Below, in pieces: positions 7,521 through 14,540 of a DNA stretch of 14,540 bases. Positions within the stretch are counted from its first letter, which is position 1; every line of letters begins with the position of its first letter. Source of the stretch: an uncultured Desulfovibrionaceae bacterium (GTDB lineage: Bacteria; Desulfobacterota; Desulfovibrionia; Desulfovibrionales; Desulfovibrionaceae); contig CAMTOM010000008.1 in NCBI GenBank assembly GCA_947074125.1, positions 1 through 14,540 of the forward strand, written 5' to 3'. A program made the position numbers and the translations under genes. The notes beneath the pieces are model-generated. The model was given only the letters and a program-made list of their open reading frames with translations, was not told the DNA's origin and made no database searches.

Positions 7521-10259
7521 ATGGCGGAGAACGCGCTTCCCAAAGGATATGAACCACGTGATGTGGAGGCTCGGTGGCGTGCCCACTGGGAAGAAAATAA
7601 AACCTTTCATGCAGGCCCTGACGCTCCAGGGGAGCCCTATGCTATTGTGATTCCCCCTCCAAATGTCACGGAAATGTTGCATATGGGACATGCGCTCAAT
7701 TTGACCCTGATTGATGTATTGTGCCGTCATGCGCGACAGAAAGGGAAAAATGTTCTCTGGATTCCTGGTACTGACCATGCAGGTATTGCCACGCAGAATG
7801 TCGTTGAGCGTATGCTGGCGAAAGAAGGCCTGGGACGCCGTGATCTTGGGCGGGAAAAGTTTGTGGAGAAGGTTTGGGAATGGCGTGAAGATTATGGCGG
7901 ACGCATTCTGAAGCAGATCAGATCTCTTGGGGCGTCTGTGGATTGGGATCGCCTGCGCTTTACCATGGATGAAGGGCTTTCTCAGGCTGTGCGCAAAGTG
8001 TTTGTGAGCCTGTATAATGAAGACCTCATTTATAGGGGCAAATATATTATTAACTGGTGTTCTCGCTGCCATACCGCATTGGCGGATGATGAGGTGGAAC
8101 ACGAGACGAGCAAAAGCCATTTATGGCATGTGCGCTATCATTTGAGTGATAGGAGCGGTTCTGTTGTGGTGGCAACAACGCGCCCCGAAACCATTCCTGG
8201 CGATACTGCCATTTGTGTACATCCTGAAGATGAACGCTACACGGCATTTATTGGCAAGACGGCGCGTGTACCTGTTTTGGGGCGCGAGATTCCTATTATT
8301 GCGGATCGCTATGTAGACAGGGAATTTGGTACAGGCGCGCTCAAAGTGACGCCCTGTCATGACCATAATGACTGGGCATTGGGAAAGACACATAATCTGG
8401 AATTTCTTCAGGTCATTGATGAAAATGGCATTATGATGTCCGAGGCAGGAACATACGCGGGGCTGGAAAAAATGGAATGCCGCAATCGTATTGTGGCAGA
8501 TATTGATGCCGCTGGCGATATGGTTCTTGTGGAAGACATTGAACATGCCGTTGGGCATTGCTATCGCTGTCATACCGTTGTGGAGCCACATGTTTCCATG
8601 CAGTGGTTTGTGCGGGCAACAGCAATGGCGGAGCGGGCACGCAAGGCAGTTCCTGAGAATTCTGCGACTGTTGCCAACTGTCCTGATGGTACGACTGAAA
8701 TTTTTCCCGCAACATGGCTGAAAACCTACTATCACTGGCTGGATACCATTCGGGATTGGTGTATCAGCCGCCAGATATGGTGGGGGCATCGCATACCCGC
8801 ATGGACATGCGCTGATTGCGGACAGTTGATTGTCGCAGAAGAAGCGCCGCAGCAATGCAGTGCCTGTGCTAGTGCGCGTTTGGAACAGGATGAAGACGTG
8901 CTGGATACGTGGTTCAGTTCTGCGCTCTGGCCTTTTTCTACCATGGGCTGGCCAGAACAAAGCAAAGAACTGGCAAAATATTATCCAACGGCAGTTTTGG
9001 TGACGGGTTTTGACATCCTGTTTTTCTGGGTAGCTCGCATGATGATGATGGGAACCCATTTTATGGGGCAGGTGCCTTTTCATCATGTCTACCTGCATGC
9101 TCTGGTTCGTGACGCCTCTGGTCGTAAAATGTCAAAGTCACTTGGTAATGTCATTGATCCACTGGCTATGATTGATTCTTATGGCTGTGATGCCTTGCGC
9201 TTTACCCTGACAAGTTTTGCGGCGATGGGACGTGATATCCGCCTTTCTGAAGACCGGATTGAGGGGAGCAGACATTTTGTCAACAAGCTCTGGAATGCCG
9301 CACGCTTTGCCTTGATGAATCTGCCGCAGAATGTCCCACCGCCTGTGGATTTGGACAGGGTGGAAGGCGTGCATCATCGCTGGATACTGCATCGCCTTGA
9401 AATTGCCAAAGAACAAATGAATCTGGCTCTGGATGGCAAGTCTACCAATGCTCAGGGAGAAACAATCTCATCGCCTACGGGTGCGTATCGCTTTGATGAG
9501 GCAGCACAGCTTGCTTACAAATTCCTCTGGAATGAGTTTTGTGACTGGTATCTGGAGTTGATCAAGCCTGACATGCAGTCAGATGCGACACGTCAGACAG
9601 CGCAGTATGTGTTGTGGGTGACATTGCGCGAACTCTTGACCTTGCTGCACCCCATGATGCCTTTTGTAACAGCAGAAATATGGCAGGCTCTCCCCGAAGG
9701 GAGTGGTCAGGATCTGGCACGGGAGCCTTATCCCCAGATGCGTCCTGCTTGCGTGCGTCCTGAAGACGCTTCTCGTATGGAATGCATTCAGGAGGTTATT
9801 GTTGCGGTACGTACGATTCGTGCAGAGCTGGGAATCAGTCCATCGGTACGTTTGAATGTTCTGTTGCATCCTGAAGATGACGCACAGGCGCAGGTTTTGG
9901 AGTCTGCGCGGCAGATGATTCTCAGTCTGGCGCGACTGGAGTCGCTGCGCATTGGGGCGGATGTGCAGGCGCCGAAGGCTTCTGCTTTTCATGTGGTGCG
10001 TGGCTGTCAGGTCATTGTGCCTCTTGCGGGGGCTGTGGATTTGGAGAGCGAGCTTGCGCGACTGGAAAAGGAAATGGCGAAGCTGGAAAAAGAGCGTGAG
10101 AATGTGGGGCGCAAACTGGCGAATGAGAGCTTTGTACAGCGTGCGCCTGAGGACGTTGTTCGTAAAGAGAAGGAGCGTGCGGCACAGCTCACAGATGCTT
10201 TGACAAAACTTTCAGCCTTAAAAGAGCGTTTCAGTGAGGCGATGCGTGAGGGTGATTAA
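7521..10259 (+). CDS. valS: Valine--tRNA ligase
   Basis: A 912-residue class I synthetase that charges tRNA-Val and edits mischarged threonine. The signature PPPNVTEMLHMGHA lies at 45-58 (HMGH at 54-57) and KMSKS at 536-540. The CP1 editing domain is recognised by ATTRPETIPGD (218-228). A zinc knuckle is formed by Cys430, Cys433, Cys446 and Cys449. VLDTWFSSALWPFSTMGWP precedes the catalytic C-terminal half, followed by the anticodon-binding domain (DWYLELIKP, LLHPMMPFVTAEIW). The C-terminal coiled-coil arm at about 840-908 (DLESELARLEKEMAKLEKE) distinguishes ValRS from IleRS and LeuRS. GGAG at 7508-7511 sits 9 bases before the ATG. The Glu at residue 51, where many ValRS have Gly (NVTG), is a small oddity. 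The gene is divergent from the BPL-N gene and ends in a strong terminator. Confidence 0.98.
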   Translation: MAENALPKGYEPRDVEARWRAHWEENKTFHAGPDAPGEPYAIVIPPPNVTEMLHMGHALNLTLIDVLCRHARQKGKNVLWIPGTDHAGIATQNVVERMLAKEGLGRRDLGREKFVEKVWEWREDYGGRILKQIRSLGASVDWDRLRFTMDEGLSQAVRKVFVSLYNEDLIYRGKYIINWCSRCHTALADDEVEHETSKSHLWHVRYHLSDRSGSVVVATTRPETIPGDTAICVHPEDERYTAFIGKTARVPVLGREIPIIADRYVDREFGTGALKVTPCHDHNDWALGKTHNLEFLQVIDENGIMMSEAGTYAGLEKMECRNRIVADIDAAGDMVLVEDIEHAVGHCYRCHTVVEPHVSMQWFVRATAMAERARKAVPENSATVANCPDGTTEIFPATWLKTYYHWLDTIRDWCISRQIWWGHRIPAWTCADCGQLIVAEEAPQQCSACASARLEQDEDVLDTWFSSALWPFSTMGWPEQSKELAKYYPTAVLVTGFDILFFWVARMMMMGTHFMGQVPFHHVYLHALVRDASGRKMSKSLGNVIDPLAMIDSYGCDALRFTLTSFAAMGRDIRLSEDRIEGSRHFVNKLWNAARFALMNLPQNVPPPVDLDRVEGVHHRWILHRLEIAKEQMNLALDGKSTNAQGETISSPTGAYRFDEAAQLAYKFLWNEFCDWYLELIKPDMQSDATRQTAQYVLWVTLRELLTLLHPMMPFVTAEIWQALPEGSGQDLAREPYPQMRPACVRPEDASRMECIQEVIVAVRTIRAELGISPSVRLNVLLHPEDDAQAQVLESARQMILSLARLESLRIGADVQAPKASAFHVVRGCQVIVPLAGAVDLESELARLEKEMAKLEKERENVGRKLANESFVQRAPEDVVRKEKERAAQLTDALTKLSALKERFSEAMREGD

Positions 10260-10315
10260 TGCCTTTGTGTAGCCTTGTTTGAGGTGTAATAGTTTTTTGG
10301 GATTATGGACACTAT

Positions 10316-10349
10316 GAGCCTGAAGGTGATTCTTTCAGGCTCTTTTGTT
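10316..10349 (+). terminator. Rho-independent terminator of valS
   Basis: GAGCCTGAA (10316-10324) pairs with TTCAGGCTC (10334-10342), and two further pairs (one G-U) can form inside, leaving a five-base loop. TTTTGTTT follows. It begins 57 bases after the valS stop. Confidence 0.88.
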
Positions 10350-10614
10350 TGTGATCTTTTTTTGCTTGAGGAAATTTGCATTATTTATTTGAAAGATTTG
10401 ATTGTTTTTTGTTGCCTTATTGCCTCGATACTTCTATTATTCCCTTTTATTTTGCCGATATAGCTGTTTTGAATATCTTCTTAAGTGTAAGCAATCTCTT
10501 GCTTTATCTTTGTTTGCTGCGCGACAGGTTCTTTCTTTTCAGCCGAAGGCGCGTGATTTTGTTTCAAAAAACAGCTTCTGAAAAGATATTGTCTGCTGGG
10601 GTGAGGAGGTTTGT
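10350..10614. other. T-rich intergenic leader upstream of the TPR gene
   Basis: These 265 bases are markedly T-rich on the plus strand. They hold a candidate promoter at 10412-10440, which would leave a leader of about 167 bases. A 128-codon frame starting with TTG at 10376 runs through it and overlaps the TPR gene. Its hydrophobic composition follows from the T content and I do not call it a gene. Confidence 0.5.
10412..10440 (+). promoter_or_regulatory. Candidate sigma-70 promoter of the TPR gene
   Basis: TTGCCT (10412-10417), a 17-base spacer and TATTAT (10435-10440) match four and five of six consensus positions. The start point would be near 10447. T-rich sequence makes chance matches likely. 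Confidence 0.4.
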
Positions 10615-11961
10615 ATGGATGAGGTACAGTCGTCACAAGGGAAAATTGGTGAGCTGGAATCCATTATCACCAACTTTTTATATGGGCGTGGCCATATTGT
10701 TTACGTTTCACAAGATCGTGATTTGCGGGCGCTGTTACGACAGGCGCTGTCAAAATACCTGAATGTGGATCCTGACGTTCATGCCATGCCCTGTGAGCCA
10801 GGGGAGCTTTTGCGGGTGTTGCGTTCGCTGTGCCAGCAGAAAAGCCCGCTGGTTTTGATGGAGCGCACCATTGATGGTAAAGAAAATGCCGTGCTTGTTG
10901 AGCAGGTAGAGCGCACCTTTCCTGAAGCCAGAATCATTATTCTCACCGAAGAAACAGAACAGCAAAAGGTTGTGTTTTTTCAGGAGCTTGGTGCAAAAAG
11001 CATTATCGTGAAGCCCATTTCTGTTGTCGGTCTTCTTGAGAAAATGGCCTATGTGATCAGACCATTGGGGAAATTCGGTCAGCTTTTAGATATGGCGCAT
11101 ACTCTCCTTGATCAGGAAGAACCGCAGCTTGCTCTTGAGATATGCAAGCAGGCTGTGCAGATCAAGTCTGATTCTGCGGCAGTCTTTATGATAGTCGGTG
11201 ACTGTTTTCGTATGATGGGAGATTATGAGAAGGCGCGCAATGCCTATGAAGAAGCGTGCCGTAGTGCGCCGACCTATTTGACTCCTTTGCAAAAACTGGC
11301 AGATATGTATGCTTTTATGGGAGAAAATAAAAAACATCTGGAGATTTTGTGCCGTCTGGATGCTCTTTCGCCCCTGAATACTGACAGAAAGATGAAAATG
11401 GGAGAAGTTGCCCTGAGTTTGGGGCAAATGGGCAAGGCAAGGGAATACCTGAGCTCGGCTCTGGCTGCGGTGACACGGGAAGGAATGGCATATGCGGGTG
11501 CTGTTGCCCAGCGCGCGGCGATGACATGTATGGAGACGGATGCTGTTGCCGCAGAGCGTTTTTTGCGACGTGCTCTGGAATTAAAGGCGAGTTTTTTGAA
11601 TCGTGATGATGTGCCTGTGGTAACATCCTTGGGGCTTTTGTTACGGCGTCAGGGGAAATGGCGCGAGGCGCTGGCAGAATACGCCAAAGTGGCCAAATTT
11701 GTCACAGATGATGCCTTGCTCTTTTATAATATGGCGCTTGCCTGTTCCGATGGACATGATTTTATCAAGGCGCAGGAATGTCTGAATCGTGCGCTTTCCC
11801 TGAATCCGCGCCTGCCACGTCAGGCAGCAGAAATAGCTTCCAATATGGGTATTATCTTTATGAAGGGGGGCAAGAGGGATAAGGCTCGCGATCTTCTCTA
11901 TGCGGCTCTTGAGATGGATCCAGAACATGCCTCGGCGAAAGCTGCCATGACGGCCTTGTAA
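10615..11961 (+). CDS. Degenerate response-regulator receiver plus TPR repeat protein
   Basis: A 448-residue cytoplasmic protein of unknown specific function. The N-terminal part (about 26-150) has the receiver-domain layout. IVYVSQDRDLRALL (28-41) matches the first strand and helix, LVLMERTIDG (79-88) the phosphorylation loop, IIILT (107-111) the strand with the conserved Thr, and IIVKP (130-134) the conserved Lys133. The acidic pair is replaced by Ser-Gln, and the phospho-acceptor Asp by Glu83, so normal phosphorylation is not expected. The rest is about seven TPR units (154-187, 188-221, 222-255, 256-289, 334-367, 368-401, 405-438), which usually mediate protein-protein contacts. AGGAGG at 10604-10609 lies 5 bases before the ATG and fixes the start. 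There is no output domain for DNA binding. The gene appears monocistronic, with terminators on both sides. A scaffold or adaptor role is inference only. Confidence 0.85.
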   Translation: MDEVQSSQGKIGELESIITNFLYGRGHIVYVSQDRDLRALLRQALSKYLNVDPDVHAMPCEPGELLRVLRSLCQQKSPLVLMERTIDGKENAVLVEQVERTFPEARIIILTEETEQQKVVFFQELGAKSIIVKPISVVGLLEKMAYVIRPLGKFGQLLDMAHTLLDQEEPQLALEICKQAVQIKSDSAAVFMIVGDCFRMMGDYEKARNAYEEACRSAPTYLTPLQKLADMYAFMGENKKHLEILCRLDALSPLNTDRKMKMGEVALSLGQMGKAREYLSSALAAVTREGMAYAGAVAQRAAMTCMETDAVAAERFLRRALELKASFLNRDDVPVVTSLGLLLRRQGKWREALAEYAKVAKFVTDDALLFYNMALACSDGHDFIKAQECLNRALSLNPRLPRQAAEIASNMGIIFMKGGKRDKARDLLYAALEMDPEHASAKAAMTAL

Positions 11962-12094
11962 ACAAGCACGCCATATGGTGTGAGAATCTGCGTTTGCGCT
12001 TGTTATATCTGCTGCGCAGGGAATTAGGGACGTTATTGGAAAATACCATGCTTCTGTGACGTTGAGGGGATTTTGGGGACTTCATGTATTTTTT

Positions 12095-12130
12095 GAGCAG
12101 GCTTTTACGGTCTGCTCTTTCTATTTTTTC
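12095..12130 (+). terminator. Rho-independent terminator of the TPR gene
   Basis: GAGCAG (12095-12100) pairs with CTGCTC (12112-12117), with up to three inner pairs including G-U. TTTCTATTTTTTC follows. It is 134 bases beyond the TPR stop codon. Confidence 0.75.
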
Positions 12131-12143
12131 ATTCTTTTACGGC

Positions 12144-12173
12144 TTGTCCCTTGCGGGTGTCTTGCGCTATAGT
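12144..12173 (+). promoter_or_regulatory. Candidate sigma-70 promoter for the homocysteine gene and ispH
   Basis: TTGTCC (12144-12149), an 18-base spacer and TATAGT (12168-12173) match four and five of six consensus positions. The start point would be near 12180, giving a leader of about 64 bases. It sits directly after the upstream terminator, which supports it. Confidence 0.5.
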
Positions 12174-12243
12174 ATTTCTTGCACTGGAAAGGCATGTATG
12201 TGCGTATTTCATGTGAGCACTCTTGTGTTGTTAAGGAAAAGAT

Positions 12244-13416
12244 ATGTCGCAGAAAAAAGTGCGCAAAACTATTGCGCAAATCAATGAGCGTATTCGCTCT
12301 GGAAAAGCTGTTGTTGTCAACGCTGCGGAGATGACTGATATTGTCAGGCGTCTGGGCAGGGAACAGGCTGCTCATGAAGTGGATGTGGTGACAACGGGTA
12401 CTTTTTCGCCCATGTGTTCTTCTGGTTTGCTGTTCAATATTGGACAGGCAGAACCACCGCTTATCCGCACCACAAAAGTGTGGTTGAATGATGTTCCCTG
12501 CTATGCAGGTCTTGCCGCTGTGGATGCCTATTTGGGGGCAACCGAAACTGTGGAAGATGACCCGCTCAATACCGAACACCCTGGCGCTTTCCCCTATGGC
12601 GGTGCCCACGTTATTGAAGATCTTGTTGCGGGAAAAAGTGTGCGTTTGCGTGCTGAGTCTTACGGAACGGATTGCTATCCACGCCGTACGCTGGACAGGG
12701 ATGTCACGCTGGACAAAATACCCTATGCCCAGTTGCTGAATCCGCGCAATGCCTATCAAAACTACAATGCTGCGGTGAATCTCACAGGGCGCACCATTTA
12801 TACCTATATGGGGCCTTTGCGTCCGCATATGCGCAATGTGAATTTTGCGACGGCGGGAAAACTGTCTCCTTTGCTTAATGATCCGCTGTTTCGCACCATA
12901 GGTCTGGGAACGCGTATTTTCCTGGGTGGTGGCGTTGGTTATGTCCTTGGGCCAGGCACACAGCATGTTGCCAATCCCAAGCGTACAGACCGTGGCCTGC
13001 CCTTATCCGGTTCGGGTACAATTATGGTTCGTGGTGACTTGAAAGGAATGCAGGCGCGCTATCTGCGTGGTCTTTCTTTCCGTGGTTATGGGATAACACT
13101 TGCTGTGGGGCTTGGCATACCAATTCCTGTACTGGATGAGGAAATGGCATGGTTCACAGGTGTGGATGACAGCGATATTCTGATGCCAATTAAAGATTAT
13201 GGGCACGATTATCCCAATGGAAATGGTCGTGTGCTGGCGCATGTGCCTTTTTCAGAATTGCTTTCTGGTGAGATAGAAATTGATGGCAAAAAAGCCACAG
13301 CGGTGCCTGTGACAAGTTTGAGCATGTCACTGGAAGTCGCTGACGAGCTTAAGCGCTGGATTCAGTCAGGAGAGTTCTTGCTGACAGAACCTGTGGAGCT
13401 TTTGCCATCTTCATAA
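12244..13416 (+). CDS. Homocysteine biosynthesis protein, HcyBio/DUF39 family
   Basis: A 390-residue member of the DUF39 (HcyBio, COG1900) family. In methanogens and Desulfovibrio, family members are needed to make homocysteine from aspartate semialdehyde and sulfide, bypassing O-acyl-homoserine; this is recalled family knowledge. Seen here are TTGTFSPMCSSGLLFNIG (50-67) with Cys58, WLNDVPCYAGLAAVDAYLGAT (80-100) with Cys86, HPGAFPYGGAHVIEDLVAG (112-130), SYGTDCYPR (139-147) with Cys144, and FLGGGVGYVLGPGTQH toward the centre. Cys58 and Cys144 are the best candidates for the sulfur-handling cysteines of the family. The CBS domains carried by some archaeal members are absent, and no ferredoxin/NIL-domain partner gene is adjacent. 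AAGGA (12233-12237) lies 6 bases before the ATG. It is probably co-transcribed with ispH, 72 bases downstream. Confidence 0.92.
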   Translation: MSQKKVRKTIAQINERIRSGKAVVVNAAEMTDIVRRLGREQAAHEVDVVTTGTFSPMCSSGLLFNIGQAEPPLIRTTKVWLNDVPCYAGLAAVDAYLGATETVEDDPLNTEHPGAFPYGGAHVIEDLVAGKSVRLRAESYGTDCYPRRTLDRDVTLDKIPYAQLLNPRNAYQNYNAAVNLTGRTIYTYMGPLRPHMRNVNFATAGKLSPLLNDPLFRTIGLGTRIFLGGGVGYVLGPGTQHVANPKRTDRGLPLSGSGTIMVRGDLKGMQARYLRGLSFRGYGITLAVGLGIPIPVLDEEMAWFTGVDDSDILMPIKDYGHDYPNGNGRVLAHVPFSELLSGEIEIDGKKATAVPVTSLSMSLEVADELKRWIQSGEFLLTEPVELLPSS

Positions 13417-13434
13417 TGGTATTATGTACGATGA

Positions 13435-13461
13435 GCTGGCTTCTGTGATTTTCGAGCCAGT
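13435..13461 (+). other. Hairpin in the spacer between the homocysteine gene and ispH
   Basis: CTGGCT (13436-13441) and AGCCAG (13455-13460) form a 6-7 bp stem with a loop of about 13 bases. TCGACG follows rather than a U run, so it is not an intrinsic terminator. It may affect mRNA stability or the relative expression of ispH. Confidence 0.45.
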
Positions 13462-13488
13462 CGACGTCCTCTGTATGGAGAATATTGA

Positions 13489-14334
13489 GTGAAAACGGTG
13501 CGCGCACGGACAGCGGGTTTTTGTATGGGAGTGAGTCTCGCTCTGCAAAAGCTTGATAAAGCTATGGTAGATGCCTCTGGCAGGACAATATGTACCTTGG
13601 GGCCTATTATTCATAATCCACAGGTATTGGCTGATTATGCCGCGCAAGGTGTTTGCTGTATGCAGAATATTGCTGACGTGGACAGCTCATTTTGTGTCCT
13701 TATTCGTGCGCATGGTATTCCGCGTGAGCTGGAAGAGGAAGTGCGCGCTACTGGCGCACAGATTGTGGATGCTACCTGTCCCAAGGTTAAAAAGGCACAA
13801 CTTGCTATTGCTGAAGCCACATCGCGCGGAGCGGTACTGCTTCTTTTTGGTGAGCGCAATCACCCAGAGGTGCAGGGGCTTGTTTCTTATGCCCATAGTG
13901 GCGCCCATGTTTTTGGCAGTCTGGAAGAGTTGACCGCACTGGCTCTCACAAAAGAAGCTTCTTATGTACTGGCTTCACAGACCACACAGGACAAACACCT
14001 CTTTGATGTCATTCGCAATACTGTGGAAGGATCTTTTCCGGACACACCCGTGCTCGCAACCATTTGTGATGCGACGCGCTTGCGTCAGGAGGAAGCGTAT
14101 GCCATTGCTGCCAACGTTGACGCCATGATTGTTGTGGGAGGACGTGAAAGCGGGAATACGCGACGTTTGGCTGATGTGGCGGCTGGACGCGGGATACCTG
14201 CATATCATGTGGAGAGCTGTGACGAGCTTGAAGCAAAAGCTTTCTCAGGTTTTTCCTGTGTGGGACTGACCGCAGGAGCCTCAACACCGCGAGTGCTTAT
14301 TGATGCCGCAGAAGCCTGGCTTTTGCGTTTGTGA
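13489..14334 (+). CDS. ispH: 4-hydroxy-3-methylbut-2-enyl diphosphate reductase IspH
   Basis: The last enzyme of the MEP pathway: an iron-sulfur protein that reduces HMBPP to isopentenyl and dimethylallyl diphosphate. The 281 residues are normal for the short bacterial type. The three cluster cysteines are Cys12 (GFCMGV), Cys97 (ATCPKV) and Cys193 (TICDATRLRQ). Substrate-site residues are His42 (IIHNPQV), His75 (RAHGIP), His125 and Glu127 (ERNHPEVQG), Thr166 (ASQTT), Ser221 and Asn223 (ESGNT), and Ser265 (TAGASTP). The position after Ser221 is Gly where E. coli has Ser. Translation starts at GTG 13489, with TGGAG (13476-13480) 8 bases upstream; no ATG in frame gives an intact N-terminus. It is likely in an operon with the homocysteine gene, though no functional link is known. 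Confidence 0.97.
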   Translation: MKTVRARTAGFCMGVSLALQKLDKAMVDASGRTICTLGPIIHNPQVLADYAAQGVCCMQNIADVDSSFCVLIRAHGIPRELEEEVRATGAQIVDATCPKVKKAQLAIAEATSRGAVLLLFGERNHPEVQGLVSYAHSGAHVFGSLEELTALALTKEASYVLASQTTQDKHLFDVIRNTVEGSFPDTPVLATICDATRLRQEEAYAIAANVDAMIVVGGRESGNTRRLADVAAGRGIPAYHVESCDELEAKAFSGFSCVGLTAGASTPRVLIDAAEAWLLRL

Positions 14335-14360
14335 ATAGAAACAGTATCGACAGTAATTTG

Positions 14361-14414
14361 ATAATAAGAAAGAAAACAAAGCGGGCGTAAGCTCGCTTTG
14401 CTATTTCTTATTAT
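14361..14414. terminator. Composite hairpin terminator between ispH and a convergent gene
   Basis: The inner stem CAAAGCGGGC (14377-14386) and GCTCGCTTTG (14391-14400) gives 10 pairs, one of them G-U (plus-strand RNA), around GTAA. Outer arms ATAATAAGAAA (14361-14371) and TTTCTTATTAT (14404-14414) add 11 perfect pairs across a small internal loop. In the minus direction the inner stem is followed by TTTTCTTTCTT, a good U-rich tail. In the plus direction the tail CTATTTCTTATTATT is weaker. It probably terminates both ispH and the gene entering from the right. Confidence 0.8.
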
Positions 14415-14428
14415 TGAAGGCATGAAAT

Positions 14429-14540
14429 CTACTGTGTGGCAGAGTGAGGCAGTACGTTAGCCTCTTTTGTGGCAGCCTCAAGGTGCTTCTCCCCGGCATA
14501 ATGAAGGCTCTTTTTTTAAAAGAGTAGCTGCAATAATACG
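14429..14540 (-). CDS. 3' end of an unidentified minus-strand gene, frame interrupted
   Basis: The minus-strand bases just before the terminator look coding, but in two frames. From 14515 to the TAG at 14429 one frame gives 28 residues ending EANVLPHSATQ, with ordinary codons and a stop 15 bases before the terminator hairpin. Upstream, that frame is closed by TAA at 14516-14518. The neighbouring frame is open from the window edge (RIIAATLLKK) and stops at TGA 14478-14480. The two would join if one base of the seven-A run at 14511-14517 were skipped or absent. This could be a disrupted gene, a sequencing indel or a programmed frameshift. The evidence is thin because only 112 bases are visible, and I do not recognise the protein. 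Confidence 0.35.

Larger units (their letters stand above)
11962..12243. other. Intergenic region between the TPR gene and the homocysteine gene
   Basis: The 282 bases hold the TPR-gene terminator (12095-12130) and a candidate promoter (12144-12173). Just after the TPR stop, AACAAGC (11961-11967) and GCTTGTT (11998-12004) are inverted around CCATATGG, a possible 3' structure without a U run. A 67-codon frame from 12084 crosses both the terminator and the promoter and enters the next gene, so I reject it as a gene. I recognise no riboswitch, though this is a place to look for one. Confidence 0.5.

Noticed and set aside
7359..8120. A 253-codon minus-strand frame over the BPL-N/valS junction
   Set aside because: It is antisense to the well-supported 5' half of valS and out of frame with the BPL-N gene.
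10376..10762. A 128-codon frame starting at TTG upstream of the TPR gene
   Set aside because: Its hydrophobic character follows from the T-rich DNA, and it overlaps the TPR gene, which has a perfect Shine-Dalgarno, by about 148 bases.
12181..12220. Alternating GCAC/GTGC/GCAC segments in the homocysteine-gene leader, possible switch
   Set aside because: The competing stems have only four pairs each and no terminator or anti-Shine-Dalgarno element is formed. I could not match any SAM or SAH riboswitch consensus.
12084..12287. A 67-codon frame with a hydrophobic N-terminus
   Set aside because: It reads through an intrinsic terminator and the candidate promoter of the next gene, overlaps that gene's start, and has only a GGGG-type site.
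13475..13492. A five-codon ATG frame whose stop overlaps the ispH GTG start
   Set aside because: It contains the ispH ribosome site itself and is too short to distinguish from chance.

Overview
The window reads as ordinary chromosomal DNA of a Desulfovibrio-type sulfidogen (order Desulfovibrionales or close kin). The pointers are a HypF for [NiFe]-hydrogenase maturation, a DUF39/HcyBio protein that builds homocysteine from sulfide, an IspH of the short bacterial type, an orphan BPL-N family protein, and a REP-like GC-rich hairpin repeat in an otherwise moderate-GC, AT-rich-intergenic background. The assignment rests on protein character and recalled family distribution, not on a search.

Layout, left to right. 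sppA (30-1088, minus) and rpsA (1369-3084, minus) lie in tandem, with a clear intrinsic terminator for rpsA and a candidate promoter for sppA between them. A 336-base divergent interval leads to hypF (3421-5934, plus). A 231-base convergent interval with two copies of a hairpin-forming repeat separates hypF from a BPL-N/glutamine-amidotransferase-like gene (6166-7458, minus). That gene is divergent, by 62 bases, from valS (7521-10259, plus), which ends in a strong terminator. After a T-rich leader comes a pseudo-receiver plus TPR protein (10615-11961, plus) with its own terminator. Then follow the homocysteine biosynthesis gene (12244-13416, plus) and ispH (13489-14334, plus), 72 bases apart and probably co-transcribed. 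At the right edge a composite hairpin terminator separates ispH from the 3' end of an unidentified minus-strand gene whose frame is interrupted at a run of seven A.

The genes are mostly unrelated housekeeping functions: translation (S1, ValRS), envelope proteolysis (SppA), hydrogenase cofactor assembly (HypF), sulfur amino-acid synthesis (HcyBio) and isoprenoid synthesis (IspH). No mobile element, CRISPR array, tRNA or rRNA was seen. I found no convincing new multi-gene system. The items most worth a second look are the TPR protein with Glu at the receiver phosphorylation site, the uncharacterised BPL-N protein, the intergenic repeat, and the broken frame at the right edge.
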